A stretch of DNA of 64,000 nucleotides. It comes from Saccharomycodes ludwigii (lineage: Eukaryota > Ascomycota > Saccharomycetes > Saccharomycodales > Saccharomycodaceae). The stretch lies in the NCBI RefSeq assembly GCF_020623625.1, contig NC_060205.1:48501-112500 (forward strand), written 5' to 3'. A model generated the notes under the pieces. That model made no database searches and was not told the origin of the DNA. It saw nothing but the letters and a program-made list of their open reading frames with translations. This document shows, piece by piece, positions 21,438-32,195 of the stretch (the first letter of the stretch is position 1; each line of letters starts with the position of its first letter). The translations under genes were made by a program, and so were the position numbers.

Positions 21438-22433
21438 AGTGTGATTGTGAATAATGTCACTAAAAATAATGAGCCGAAAGAAGAAAGAGGGAGAAAAAAA
21501 AAATTGAAAAGGAAAATAGAGAAATAAATAAGAAATAATTCCTATTTATTAATTTAAAAACAGATACAACAGAACTTCAAAAGAAGAATTGGAGGGGAGG
21601 TCTATAGTAATAGCTTGAGTATTTTGGGATAATAGTATCAGTTTTAGTTTGAAATACTAGCTGTTGGATTTTTGATGTTGTTTCTTGTAAAAGTTTTCAT
21701 ACACTGAAAAGGTAAAAAGAAAAAAAAAAAAGAAAAAAAACAAGAGAGAAAAAGAAGAAGAAGAAGAAGGAAAAAAAAAAAAAAGTACGATATATATTAT
21801 CAATTTGCTAATTTTTCATCTTTTAAATAAAACAATGAAAAATATTAATTTATTTATTTTGTTGCCAGCTTACCCTGACTTATCATTGCTGCAGATGCAT
21901 TAATCACGTGGTAACTTTTCAGTAATAAAATGTTATAGAAAAAAGCTGTCATTTAGTATCGTTTGGTACGAACAAGTGTTTTATTTAATAATTAGTGTAA
22001 TAGACTTTATTTTTGTTTATAAATAATGAATGAAATTATTGAACAAGTTGTTCCATCGTATAAAATTAAAGATTTTATTAAAGTTGAACGAAAGAATGTT
22101 CACAGTTGATTGTCATATCAACTTTCATTTATTACTGATTTGTATGGAACATTTTTGTAATAAGAAAACGTTCAAAAAAAAAAAAAAAAAAAAAGACGTG
22201 GAATACAACTCTGATACAAGATACAAAAATATTTGTCTTTATCGGACACTCGGACTAATAACAAATGTTTATTTTTTATTTCTATAAATAAGAAAAAAAA
22301 AAAAAAACGTCTTTAGAAAGTAACCTTAGCATAATAAAAGGAAATCCTCCCCCATTTCAGCCACGTATTTTACAGCTTAGTAGTGGACGATGATGACATT
22401 AAACATATTAATAGCAAAATTATTATATTAATT
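21438..22433. promoter_or_regulatory. Divergent intergenic region PSE1/transcription-factor gene
   Basis: 996 bp. It contains an E-box with full Cbf1 consensus, ATCACGTG, at about 21904-21911, a purine-rich AAGAAG tract near 21750-21785 and an A-rich run at 22170-22193. I looked here for an upstream exon coding a zinc cluster for the downstream gene and found no Cys-rich reading frame and no TACTAAC branch site. A frame at 22030-22287 has no recognisable product. Confidence 0.5.
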
Positions 22434-24641
22434 ATGATTGTAGAAGAAGAGATAAAAGTGAGCCAGGATAAACAAGAAGAGGGAGAAGAAGAGGAAGAAG
22501 AGGAGGAAGAAGATCAAAATAATAATATCGATACAAACGATGGCAATAATAATAGTACAAAAAAAGATACAAGGCTTAACAATAAACAAAATCACGCCAA
22601 AAATTATCAAACAAAAAAACGCAGTAAAGACTTAAAGAAGCATGAATTTGAAGATATATTGGATTATATATCTGTCTTGGAGAAAAAAGTTGATTATTTA
22701 ATCAATACGAAAACTGAAAAAGAAAATTTAAATCCAAATGTTAAATCTTTTGTTCCTTTTTTTACTGATACAGCAAATAAAAAGCATAATGACGATGAAA
22801 ATAACAATCATGTAGCCGATACAAAAAGTTTGAAAAGACCAGGCGACAAACAAATTATGGCGTCTTCTTTAGTAAACAAAAAGCAAAAGAATTTGTCTCA
22901 TAAACAAGGCCAAGACGTGCTTGTCAAACAAGTTTCAAACTTGGAAAATGACAAAAAACAACATCAAAATACAAAAGAACGGAAAAAAAATGTTGACGGT
23001 TCTTTAGGGATTTTAGCAGACGTTGTTAGTAATGCAGATCTTGACCATGAAAGTGGTACTGAGGCTGCTAATAATTCACGAGTGGAGATCTGTTCTTCCT
23101 TACAGACAGCTGAGCTTAAAGAAACGATTAGACAACATATACACAGTGATTTACTACCTGTTTTTGATTCCATTGATATTTCATGTATGTACGAAAATCG
23201 TACTCAACAAAAAATTGTATGCGAAATGATTGAAACCCCAAGTCTCCAAGAATTACCATATTTTGCTTTAATGGAAGAAATAGCTAGCGTTTTGGTGTCT
23301 TATTATAAATTGCAATTAATATTCCCCTTAGAAGATTATGATGTTATTGGTATTTTACAGAAATGGAAAAAAGATGGCTTCGCATCTTTAAATAATTCAC
23401 ATTTGTTGATTCTAAATATTTTATCCGCCATAACATGTAGATTGTTACAACACGAGACACAGGTCTCTACTAAAGATGAACAACATAGATTAAAAGTATA
23501 CCACGCTTCCTTGAAAGATTTAGTTTGGTTGAGGAAATATGAAGATATTTTCTTCAATAATTCTTTATTGTATTATCAAAGTATTAGCATGTTCCCTGAC
23601 GGATTGTATTCTGTCCAAGGCATACTATGCTTGATTATATCATTACCATTAATAGGCGTCGAACTATCTAGAACACTAATGTTGTCAACAGCAATTAGAA
23701 TTGCACAAGATTTTGGTTTACATTCTGAATTATTTTTAAATGCTACCAAAAATACAAGAATGAAGGCGAAAAAAAAAAGAATATGGTGGTTTTGCTGCTT
23801 TGCAGACAAACTTATTGCCCGCAAATTTTGTAGACCTTGTATGATTTTAGACTATACCACCACTGTTAAATTTGAACCGGAAGGTAAGCTAGCACTGCTT
23901 GAGTTGGTAAACTCAGCAGAAAAAAATTCATCTCCATTATCGTCACAAAACACTAACTTTTGTGACATCAAGGATGATTTGGTCAAATATATTTTGGACA
24001 CAGATGGTGCTGGCCCCTTATCACAATATTATTTCGACAAACTTTCTTCTTCATGGTTTTCTAATCAAAATTTCTGTACATATCCGTCTGTACAACATAT
24101 GCAGGAAGTGCGAGAAATGGTGGAAGCCTTTTTAGACGGCTTACCTAACTGTATGAGAGATTTAACAAAATGTGCCAATCTAGGTGATAACGCATTTTTC
24201 ATTTATTTAATTCATTCAGCTTATTACGACACATTATCCTATTTATCTTCTCATATACCAGGGACCAGTTATATAATGGAATATGACATAAAAAAATTGG
24301 AAATCCTATGTTTAATGAAGAAATTTAAAACTTGGACTTTGTTTCAGGAAATGGAGTCTCACTTTATTCTTGCCTTTTTGAGAATTTATAAATATACCAT
24401 TGGCCATGAAGTGGAAAAAAAAAAATATGTTGCAAATTTCAAGTTTTTGTTAAATTTCTTAGATAATTTCTATGGTAATAGATACAAAGTTTGGGCGTCC
24501 TACCCTAATCCATGGATGTATGAAAAAATTACCGTATTTAAGAAGTTGATGGAAGTGTTAAAGGATGAGGGTGTATTCAAATGGCCAGACATAGATTATA
24601 CTTTGAATTCTACAGAAAAAGTAGCATTAGAAAGGCTATAA
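22434..24641 (+). CDS. Fungal-specific transcription-factor-domain protein without visible zinc cluster
   Basis: The first ATG in the frame is at 22434, giving 735 residues; the frame is open upstream to 22338 but without an ATG. The N-terminus is acidic (a run of 10 Glu) then Asn/Lys-rich. At about residue 75 begins LKKHEFEDILDYISVLEKKV, the basic plus short coiled-coil linker that normally follows a Zn2Cys6 cluster. The middle (about 280-500) resembles the fungal_trans regulatory domain, including LSTAIRIAQDFGLHSE and KKKRIWWFCCFADKLIARKF. No CX2CX6C pattern is present. It could be a true zinc-cluster-less regulator or a gene that lost its DNA-binding exon. No S. cerevisiae gene is at this point between PSE1/PXR1 and YOR1. 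It converges on the next gene with 49 bp between stops. A role in regulating nearby YOR1 would be speculation. Confidence 0.8.
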   Translation: MIVEEEIKVSQDKQEEGEEEEEEEEEDQNNNIDTNDGNNNSTKKDTRLNNKQNHAKNYQTKKRSKDLKKHEFEDILDYISVLEKKVDYLINTKTEKENLNPNVKSFVPFFTDTANKKHNDDENNNHVADTKSLKRPGDKQIMASSLVNKKQKNLSHKQGQDVLVKQVSNLENDKKQHQNTKERKKNVDGSLGILADVVSNADLDHESGTEAANNSRVEICSSLQTAELKETIRQHIHSDLLPVFDSIDISCMYENRTQQKIVCEMIETPSLQELPYFALMEEIASVLVSYYKLQLIFPLEDYDVIGILQKWKKDGFASLNNSHLLILNILSAITCRLLQHETQVSTKDEQHRLKVYHASLKDLVWLRKYEDIFFNNSLLYYQSISMFPDGLYSVQGILCLIISLPLIGVELSRTLMLSTAIRIAQDFGLHSELFLNATKNTRMKAKKKRIWWFCCFADKLIARKFCRPCMILDYTTTVKFEPEGKLALLELVNSAEKNSSPLSSQNTNFCDIKDDLVKYILDTDGAGPLSQYYFDKLSSSWFSNQNFCTYPSVQHMQEVREMVEAFLDGLPNCMRDLTKCANLGDNAFFIYLIHSAYYDTLSYLSSHIPGTSYIMEYDIKKLEILCLMKKFKTWTLFQEMESHFILAFLRIYKYTIGHEVEKKKYVANFKFLLNFLDNFYGNRYKVWASYPNPWMYEKITVFKKLMEVLKDEGVFKWPDIDYTLNSTEKVALERL

Positions 24642-24690
24642 ATTAGATGTGTATACGACCAAAACACTCATAATACACCAATATAAATAT

Positions 24691-26151
24691 TTATATTTTT
24701 AATTTTCTACCAACGAAAAAGCCAAGAAAGAAAAACATGGTGTAGTTTATAAATAAATAATTACTACCATTGTGATTATGATTACTTTTAATTTTTTTAA
24801 AAAAATTAGTCACCATTTTCAATGCTACAGGTTTATTTTTTGTCTCTTGTTTACTGTCTTTTGCTGATTCTTTGTGATCCTTGGTGGTAAATGGGGGTGG
24901 TTGATTATTAGGTTGATCTTTTACTTTATTTCCATTTCCCACAATCAATAACTCTATTATTAGATTATGCCTATATAAAGCAAACGACGTTTGTTTTTCC
25001 AGTAGACATTGTTTCAAATCCCTATCGCTCGATATTTTAACACTTTTTGTTTCGGAAATATAAAAATACATGTTATCCGTTGTGATGTTGCAACTTTTCA
25101 ACTGAGTATTTAGCTGGGCAAATATATTTTCTTTCTCATCATACATAATTCGAATAGTTTTAATTCTGTTTTCTATCTTCAAACTCCTTTTGTGTTCGCT
25201 TGTTTCGTCGCAATTAAAAATCTTGAAAACTAAAAAAACAGGATATTGTAGGGCGTTTTTGAAAGTTTCCCAATAAAGATCATTTTCTTCCTTTTCTCTA
25301 GCAATTATTTCTGCATGTGTTAGTTGTAAAACAGATACCATTCCTATCAATTTATCCTGTTCGTTTTCGTCAATAACGGGCAAGTTTAGAAAATTACCCT
25401 TAAACATCATTTGCAATGCTTCCGATACTAAATTTGAACTGTAAGCAAAATTTGGTCTAATGGTCATAACCCTCGTGATTTTACTTATACTAGGCTCAAT
25501 ATCTGGGTCAACTAGCACTCTATAAACAATATCTTTGCTGGTTAAAATACCAATAATATTAAAATCTAAAAGTTGGTGAGCATATTCAGCATTGGTATTA
25601 TTGACAACATCCTTCACCAAAATAGCAGTGGTATTATATTTTCGCATTAAAGCCAATGCCTCAGATATGGTGGAATCTAGACCTATAATCACTGGCTTAG
25701 TGAAATAATGACCATCTTGAAGGACCATTTTTAGTGAATAATTATAATCAAATCTATCTAAACTGGGGATTACTTTTTTTAAATTTTTAGTAATATCAAA
25801 TATACCTACAATATCTTCGTGATTATTAGCTTTATTATTTTTGATAATCAAATGTCTAATTTTCTTCTGACACATGATCCTTAAAGCCGTTATGAGTTCC
25901 GTGTGATCATCTATAATCAATGGGTTTCTTGTGTAGATATCTTTAATTTTAACGTTGCTATTTAAATTAGAACGAAATGCTAAATCTTTGGTGGTAATAA
26001 CACCAACTAGAACTTTATTTTGAGAATAAACCAACAAACAATGAACTTTTAGTTTCTTAAATCTTTGAGCAACAGTTCTGACATCATCAGTAACGGAACA
26101 TCCAAGGGGTGGGTCTAGAGGTAAGTTACTTAATGTAATAATACTTTTCAT
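24691..26151 (-). CDS. Four-CBS plus PB1 domain protein with C-terminal membrane anchor (Mug70-like)
   Basis: A 486-residue protein. Four CBS repeats fill about residues 1-290 (for example VHCLLVYSQNKVLVGVITTKD, IVGIFDITKN, IIGILTSKDIVYRVL, LIGMVSVLQLTHAE). A PB1-like domain follows at about 305-405 (VFLVFKIFNCDE ... IKTIRIMYDE ... DRDLKQCLLE). A Lys-rich linker leads to a hydrophobic C-terminal segment, INYTMFFFLGFFVGRKLKI, which looks like a tail anchor. This arrangement matches the fission yeast Mug70 family. I know of no S. cerevisiae gene with it, so it was probably lost in the post-WGD lineage. CBS pairs usually bind adenosine nucleotides and PB1 mediates pairing; the function here is unknown. 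It is divergent from YOR1. Confidence 0.85.
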   Translation of the reverse strand: MKSIITLSNLPLDPPLGCSVTDDVRTVAQRFKKLKVHCLLVYSQNKVLVGVITTKDLAFRSNLNSNVKIKDIYTRNPLIIDDHTELITALRIMCQKKIRHLIIKNNKANNHEDIVGIFDITKNLKKVIPSLDRFDYNYSLKMVLQDGHYFTKPVIIGLDSTISEALALMRKYNTTAILVKDVVNNTNAEYAHQLLDFNIIGILTSKDIVYRVLVDPDIEPSISKITRVMTIRPNFAYSSNLVSEALQMMFKGNFLNLPVIDENEQDKLIGMVSVLQLTHAEIIAREKEENDLYWETFKNALQYPVFLVFKIFNCDETSEHKRSLKIENRIKTIRIMYDEKENIFAQLNTQLKSCNITTDNMYFYISETKSVKISSDRDLKQCLLEKQTSFALYRHNLIIELLIVGNGNKVKDQPNNQPPPFTTKDHKESAKDSKQETKNKPVALKMVTNFFKKIKSNHNHNGSNYLFINYTMFFFLGFFVGRKLKI

Positions 26152-27501
26152 TGTTGGTATATCTTTTATTACCTACTCTCTGTCTTTTTAAAAAAATAAA
26201 AAACAAAAAAAAATTGATGTTTTTAGTAATATTAAGACAGTTTTAAAGGGTATATTTTACAAGTTACAATGTTTTAGCCGCTCAAATATTTGATTTAAAT
26301 TTGTTGAACTAAGTTTTACTATGGATACATCGCACCTTCAGCAGAATCAGTCACGTGTATAATAATTATGTATTATTTATAAATCGCGTAGATGATCTGT
26401 TTCACTTGTGCTCGCAGTCAAGCTCAAGATTTATTTAAGGGAAGGGATTGAAGATCATTAACTGTACACAAAGTCTTTTTTTTTTTTTTTTTTTTTTTTT
26501 CAAATATTTTTCTACAACTTTTGGAGGGTAAAAAATGTCTCTGATAAACTAAAGTGAAATTGCAAGTAAATATAATATAGATATTTAAATCCAGGGATGC
26601 ATGGCAATGGAGGTGTTATTTTTAACTATTAAAGATACGGATTTTCTTTATTTTGTCTTCTAAAAAAGTTGTCTGCAGCATTATTGGTTTTAGCAATTGT
26701 AAAAAGTAAATAATTATATATAGAAGCAATTTTTTTCTTTTTTTTTTTTTTTTTTTTTTTTTTATTATATCCATGCAAATAACCAAAATATCGACACGTA
26801 AACATCTTTGAGGTTGCTCGTATTTTGTTTTGACACAATTTTTGAAATTGCCGAGAAAAAAAACATAACACAGAAAACTATGTATCAACACGGTGGCGTT
26901 GTTGGTAGATAGGAAACAATAATTAAAAATAAATTAGAGATTGAGACAATCAATAATTATATTAGCCATGGCAACTAAAAGATAAGTTCACTCTCACAGG
27001 GCAAAAGCAACTAAAATGTCTTGTAATTTGTCAGGTTTTAATATCAAATACAAGAAATTTATATATATATATATTTCTTCGCCTCTTTCTATTGTAAAAA
27101 TCGAGGAAATAAAAAAGATCTGCTATACAATCTTATTTCCGATAAGAACTCTATTACTCATCTTTATATCCGGTACTAATTACTAAGCATTATTCCTTTA
27201 AGTAATACTAACTATTTTAACTTTGTTCTATTAAGAAAAACAAAACAAAACATATATATATATATATATGTTAAACGCAATATAAGTTCGACATTTTTTT
27301 TACTTCTACTTTTGTTATTATCATCATTATTATAACTACTAGAGTTATTTGGGTGTAAGTAAAAAAAAAAAAGTAAGGAACAAAAAGTTAAAACTACTAC
27401 ATATTAAACGGGTTTCTAGATACGCACACACACACACATCTAGATATATAAATCCTGTTATAAAAACTAGAAACTTTAAGACGACAACAAAAAAAAAAAA
27501 A
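26152..27501. promoter_or_regulatory. Divergent intergenic region CBS-PB1 gene/YOR1
   Basis: 1,350 bp. It holds a Cbf1-type GTCACGTG at about 26351-26358, two T-rich tracts (near 26477-26500 and 26741-26763), AT runs, and a TACTAAC heptamer at about 27208 with no matching 5' splice site, so I do not call an intron. No canonical PDRE (TCCGCGGA) was seen. Open frames at 26622-26891 on the minus strand are homopolymer-driven. Confidence 0.45.
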
Positions 27502-30500
27502 ATGAAAAAGTCATCACCTTCTACTTCTTCAACAGTATCATCCTCTATACAGGTTTCCAATTCGTCATCTCTCAAACACGGTATGCAACGAACCTCTGGA
27601 GAAACAAATTCAAAAAAAGACAATGAGGAATCATACGGCAGCGATAGCAATAAACCAGATTACTATATAGATAAAGATGAGTTAGAAAAAGTACTAGATT
27701 CTAATATATATCCACAAAAAAGACTATTTCGTTATTTACACACCAGGAAAATACCTGATATACCTGAGAACAATGAAAAAAGAAAAACTTATCCCCTTTA
27801 TCATTCTAATCCTATTAGCAGAATATTTTTTTTGTGGGTGATGCCTTTAATTAAGATTGGTTATAAAAGAACTTTACAACCTATGGATTTATTTAAGTTA
27901 GATGAAAGATTATCCATTGAAAAGTTGTATTCTGATTTTGAAAGTATCTGGTTGGCAAATAGTTCTAAATACAACAGCTACAAAGGAGAATCCAACAAAA
28001 TTCCAAGATACCTATTAGTTAAATGTGTTTTGTTAAGTTTCAAATATATGCTTGGGTTTTCTGTACTTTTCTGTATTTTAGGTAACTGTTCCTCTGCGTT
28101 TAATCCAATGCTAACTAAAAGGTTAATTAATTTTGTGGAAGCTAAGCAGCTCCTGCCTCATTTACATGTCAATAAAGGTGTTGGCTATGCAATTGGAGCT
28201 TCTATTATTATGTTGTTGAATGGTATTTTCTTCAATCATTTTTTGCATAATTCTATGATGGCTGGTGGACAAATTAGAAGTGTGTTGACCAAAGCTTTGT
28301 TGAAGAAAAGTTTTAAATTGTCTGGATATTCTCAGTATAAATATAGCACGGGTAAAATTACTTCTATGATGAGTACTGATTTGAGTAGATTGGAGTTGGC
28401 ATTCGCCTTTCAACCTATGTTATGGGCCTTCCCAGCCCCTATTATTATTGTGTTGGTTTTGTTAATTATCAATGTGGGCCCAATATCTTTGGTTGGTATT
28501 GCTTTGTTTTTTGTTGCTGTTACTGTAACTTTATTGGCTTTCAAAAGAATGATTAAATTCAGAATCCAGGCGAATATTTTCACTGATCAAAGAGTGACTT
28601 TTATGAGAGAAATTTTGAGTAATATGAAAATGATCAAGTACTATGCCTGGGAGGATGCTTATCAGAGTAATGTGGAGGGAAAACGTAAATTGGAAGTTGG
28701 GAGAGTTGTTAGAATGCAATACACAAGAAATTTTTTTACGGCAATGGCTTTGATTGTACCAAGTTTGTGTTCATTGATTGTATTTTTAGCTCTTTATAAG
28801 TTGAAGGGACATAGCAAAGGTGCTGGGGATATCTTTTCTTCTTTATCTCTATTTCAAGTTTTAAGTATTCAAATGTTTTTTTTGCCAATATCTTTAGCTA
28901 CTGGGATTGATGGATTTATTGCTTTGGGTAGGATTCAAGACTTCTTATTAACTGAAGAAGAAGATGAGGACGACAATCATAACAATGCTGGATACTTTGG
29001 TCCCTGCGATTCGGAGAGCAATGCTTTGGAATTGGAACATTGCTCTTTTGAATGGGATGATTATGAATCCATGGAGTCCGGTACTGTGGCGAAAGCTGAT
29101 ACCAAACTATCAATAACTAAGGATGAAAAACTTCAAGATTTACAAACTACTAGTTTTAAAGGGTTCGAGGATTTAAATTTTACAATTAAAAAGGGTGAAA
29201 TGGTTATTGTTACAGGTAGTATTGGTACAGGTAAAACATCTTTATTACTTGCATTAGCAAAATTTATGAAGCAATCAAATCCTATGGGAAAATTCAAACA
29301 AGCTGGCTCTTTACTACTATGTGGTTATCCTTGGGTTCAAAACACCACTGTCCGTAACAACATTTTATTTGGTTCTAAATTTGATCCTCAAAAGTACTCC
29401 AAAATAATGGATGCTTGTTCGTTACTGAGTGATTTGGAGATTTTACCGGCCGCTGACTTGACTGAAATAGGAGAACGTGGTATTACCTTATCAGGTGGCC
29501 AAAAAGCTCGTATTAATTTGGCAAGAAGTGTGTATAAAGATAAAGACATTTACTTATTTGATGATGTTTTGAGTGCGGTTGATGCGAGAGTTGGTAAGCA
29601 CATCATGGATGCGTGCATGCTAAAGTATTTAAAGGGCAAAACCAGGATCTTGGCCACTCATCAATTGAGTCTGATTGAAAAAGCTGATAGGGTTATATTT
29701 TTGGGGACTGATGGTAACTTTGACATTGGTACGGTAGCTGAACTTTGTAAACGGAGCACAGGGTTTGCTAATTTATTGGAATTTTCACAAAATCTGGCTG
29801 AAAAGGAAAAGATGAAGGAAATGGAGGATGAGGCGGTTGATTGTGGTGAAGATGTTGCAGAAAACCCTGACGGTATTAGTGAGGATGAGGTCACAGAGCT
29901 TCATTACGATCATGATCAATTGGAACTAAAAAAACGAATAACAAGAAGCACTGTGGCAACTGGGGCCAATAGTGATAAGAATGAGATTCTTATCAAGGAA
30001 GAAGATAAACCAGATGCTGAAAAAAGAGGACAAATCACAAATAAAGAAGAGCGTGCGGTTAACAGCATTGGCTTCAATATATACAAGGAGTATGTCCAGG
30101 CCGGTGCTGGCAAGAGGTTGTATCTGCTTTTTATTTTTATATATGGCTTACTGGTTATATTTACTGCATTTACGAATCTATTCACCTCTGTTTGGTTATC
30201 TTTTTGGACTGAAATGAAATTTACAAATAGAGGAGAAGGGTTTTATATGGGGATGTATTGTTTTTGGGTATTTGTTACGTTGCTATTTATGGTATGTCAG
30301 TTTACGTTGTTGTGTACCGTTGGCGTTAATGCCAGTAAGAATTTGAACTTGAAAGCGGTTAGAAAGTTGTTACACACACCAATGAGTTTCATGGATACGA
30401 CACCAATTGGTAGAGTTTTAAATCGTTTTACCAAGGACACGGATACATTGGACAACGAGATTGTGGAGCAACTTAGATTATTTATCTACCAAACAGCGAA

Positions 30501-31869
30501 TTTAGGTGGTGTTATTATCATGTGTATTATTTATCTTCCTTGGTTTGCGATTGCAGTACCCTTTTTGCTAGGAGCTTATGTTTTATTGGCGGATCATTAC
30601 CAAAGTAGTGGTAGAGAGGTTAAAAGATTGGAGGCGGTGCAAAGATCATTTGTTTACAATAATTTTAATGAAGTTTTGAGTGGGATGTTAACGATCAAAT
30701 GTTATAATTTGAAAGACATGTTTTTGGAGAAGAACGATTTTTTTATTAATAAACAGAACGAAGCCACTTTTTTGTCAGTTGCTGTACAAAGATGGGTTGC
30801 CCTTTCCATGGATATAGTTGCTGTGGCGTTTGCGTTGATTATTACATTGTTATGTGTAACCAGACAATTCCACGTTGGTGCAAGCAGCACAGGTGTTATG
30901 TTAACTTATGTTTTACAGTTGCCAGGCATTTTGAACACCTTGTTGCGGGCCATGACGCAGACAGAAAATGATATGAATAGTGTTGAACGACTAGTTAGTT
31001 ATGCAAATACATTACCACAGGAAGCTGCTTATAGAAGTGAAATAACTATGGATAAAAACTGGCCTGTTCATGCAAGTATCAAATTTGACAACGTTAATAT
31101 GAGTTACAGACCCGGATTACCTTTAGTTTTGAAAAATGTGAGTATGGAGATTAAATCTGGTGAAAAGATAGGAATTTGTGGAAGAACAGGAGCGGGTAAA
31201 AGTACCATTATGAGTGCGTTGTATAGATTGGTGGAATTAAGCAGTGGTCATATTTTTATAGACGGTGTTGATATTAGTAAAATTGGATTATATGATTTGA
31301 GATCTAAGCTATGTATTATTCCACAAGATCCTGTTTTGTTTAAAGGCACTATAAGGAAGAATTTGGATCCATTTGGGGAACGTAGCGATGAGGAGTTGTG
31401 GGATGCTTTAGTTAGAGGGGGTGCGATAAGTGACCTTGGAGCTGTTACTAATGGAGACAAATTACATAAGTTTCATTTGGATCAGATGGTACAAGAAGAT
31501 GGTGTCAATTTTTCGCTTGGTGAGAGACAGTTATTGGCTTTGAGTAGAGCATTGGTACGAAATTCCAAGATTTTGATTTTAGATGAGGCCACTAGTAGTG
31601 TTGATTATGAAACGGATTCCAAAATTCAAAGCAAAATTATAGGAGAGTTTTCGCACTGCACTATTTTGTGTATTGCCCACAGATTAAAAACGATTTTAAA
31701 TTACGATCGTATTTTAGTTTTGGATAGAGGTGAAATTAAAGAGTTTGATACGCCATATAACCTATATCATTCTGGCGGCAACAATAATGGAAATAAAGGA
31801 ATATTTAGAGATATGTGCGATAGATCTGGTATAACTGCTGATAATTTTGAAGAGCCGAAGAGGGGTTGA
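27502..31869 (+). CDS. YOR1: ABC multidrug/oligomycin transporter Yor1 (ABCC/MRP type)
   Basis: The likely start is the ATG at 27502 (1,455 residues; S. cerevisiae Yor1 has 1,477). A frame extends upstream to 27349 but has no ATG. Yor1 exports oligomycin, organic anions and some phospholipids across the plasma membrane. Conserved features include FPQKRLF-like YPQKRLFRYLHTRKIPDIP near residue 70, two six-helix membrane domains, a first Walker A GSIGTGKTS near residue 572 with signature LSGGQKARINLARS near 663 and FDDVLSAVDARVG, and a second Walker A GRTGAGKST near 1227 with SLGERQLLALSRALVR and LILDEATSSVDYETD. In the first site the Walker A ends GKTS, as Thr for Ser. It is YGR281W of the sister block and is interleaved with YMR308C/309C genes here. 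Confidence 0.96.
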   Translation: MKKSSPSTSSTVSSSIQVSNSSSLKHGMQRTSGETNSKKDNEESYGSDSNKPDYYIDKDELEKVLDSNIYPQKRLFRYLHTRKIPDIPENNEKRKTYPLYHSNPISRIFFLWVMPLIKIGYKRTLQPMDLFKLDERLSIEKLYSDFESIWLANSSKYNSYKGESNKIPRYLLVKCVLLSFKYMLGFSVLFCILGNCSSAFNPMLTKRLINFVEAKQLLPHLHVNKGVGYAIGASIIMLLNGIFFNHFLHNSMMAGGQIRSVLTKALLKKSFKLSGYSQYKYSTGKITSMMSTDLSRLELAFAFQPMLWAFPAPIIIVLVLLIINVGPISLVGIALFFVAVTVTLLAFKRMIKFRIQANIFTDQRVTFMREILSNMKMIKYYAWEDAYQSNVEGKRKLEVGRVVRMQYTRNFFTAMALIVPSLCSLIVFLALYKLKGHSKGAGDIFSSLSLFQVLSIQMFFLPISLATGIDGFIALGRIQDFLLTEEEDEDDNHNNAGYFGPCDSESNALELEHCSFEWDDYESMESGTVAKADTKLSITKDEKLQDLQTTSFKGFEDLNFTIKKGEMVIVTGSIGTGKTSLLLALAKFMKQSNPMGKFKQAGSLLLCGYPWVQNTTVRNNILFGSKFDPQKYSKIMDACSLLSDLEILPAADLTEIGERGITLSGGQKARINLARSVYKDKDIYLFDDVLSAVDARVGKHIMDACMLKYLKGKTRILATHQLSLIEKADRVIFLGTDGNFDIGTVAELCKRSTGFANLLEFSQNLAEKEKMKEMEDEAVDCGEDVAENPDGISEDEVTELHYDHDQLELKKRITRSTVATGANSDKNEILIKEEDKPDAEKRGQITNKEERAVNSIGFNIYKEYVQAGAGKRLYLLFIFIYGLLVIFTAFTNLFTSVWLSFWTEMKFTNRGEGFYMGMYCFWVFVTLLFMVCQFTLLCTVGVNASKNLNLKAVRKLLHTPMSFMDTTPIGRVLNRFTKDTDTLDNEIVEQLRLFIYQTANLGGVIIMCIIYLPWFAIAVPFLLGAYVLLADHYQSSGREVKRLEAVQRSFVYNNFNEVLSGMLTIKCYNLKDMFLEKNDFFINKQNEATFLSVAVQRWVALSMDIVAVAFALIITLLCVTRQFHVGASSTGVMLTYVLQLPGILNTLLRAMTQTENDMNSVERLVSYANTLPQEAAYRSEITMDKNWPVHASIKFDNVNMSYRPGLPLVLKNVSMEIKSGEKIGICGRTGAGKSTIMSALYRLVELSSGHIFIDGVDISKIGLYDLRSKLCIIPQDPVLFKGTIRKNLDPFGERSDEELWDALVRGGAISDLGAVTNGDKLHKFHLDQMVQEDGVNFSLGERQLLALSRALVRNSKILILDEATSSVDYETDSKIQSKIIGEFSHCTILCIAHRLKTILNYDRILVLDRGEIKEFDTPYNLYHSGGNNNGNKGIFRDMCDRSGITADNFEEPKRG

Positions 31870-32156
31870 TTTTAGAACAATATGAATACAGTGAGAGAGA
31901 ACGTTAGTAGTGGATAAGTCTTAATAAAGGGACTATCAGCTGGTTGGAGAAAAAGGTCTAGTTTTTTTTTTTATTGGAAATAAAAATAATATAGTACATC
32001 GATGACTTTGCGTGGAATATTTTGTAAATGTACGGGGGAGGAGAGGAATATTTTATGTATATATTTTATTTTATTTTGTTTATAATAACTGTGTTGTATT
32101 ATAATAATTAAAACTAATATCTTTATAATCATAAGGCGAATAGGATTGTTTACTGG

Positions 32157-32195
32157 TAATTTAATTTAATTTAATTTAATTTAATTTAATTTTAT
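32157..32195. repeat. (TAATT)n pentanucleotide array
   Basis: About seven copies of the 5-bp unit TAATT, passing into TTTTA units at the right end; 290 bp after the YOR1 stop. Confidence 0.85.

Noticed and set aside
22030-22287. 85-codon frame upstream of the transcription-factor gene, tested as a zinc-cluster exon
   Set aside because: The Cys spacing does not fit Zn2Cys6, the frame ends in a poly-Lys homopolymer, and no splice signals connect it.
26351-26358. GTCACGTG, and ATCACGTG near 21904, as CDEI of a centromere
   Set aside because: No CDEIII-like sequence is found 80-200 bp away. They are more likely ordinary Cbf1-type promoter sites.
27208-27214. TACTAAC branch-site heptamer upstream of YOR1
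   Set aside because: No GTATGT or similar donor lies upstream at a suitable distance, and the YOR1 protein is complete without another exon.
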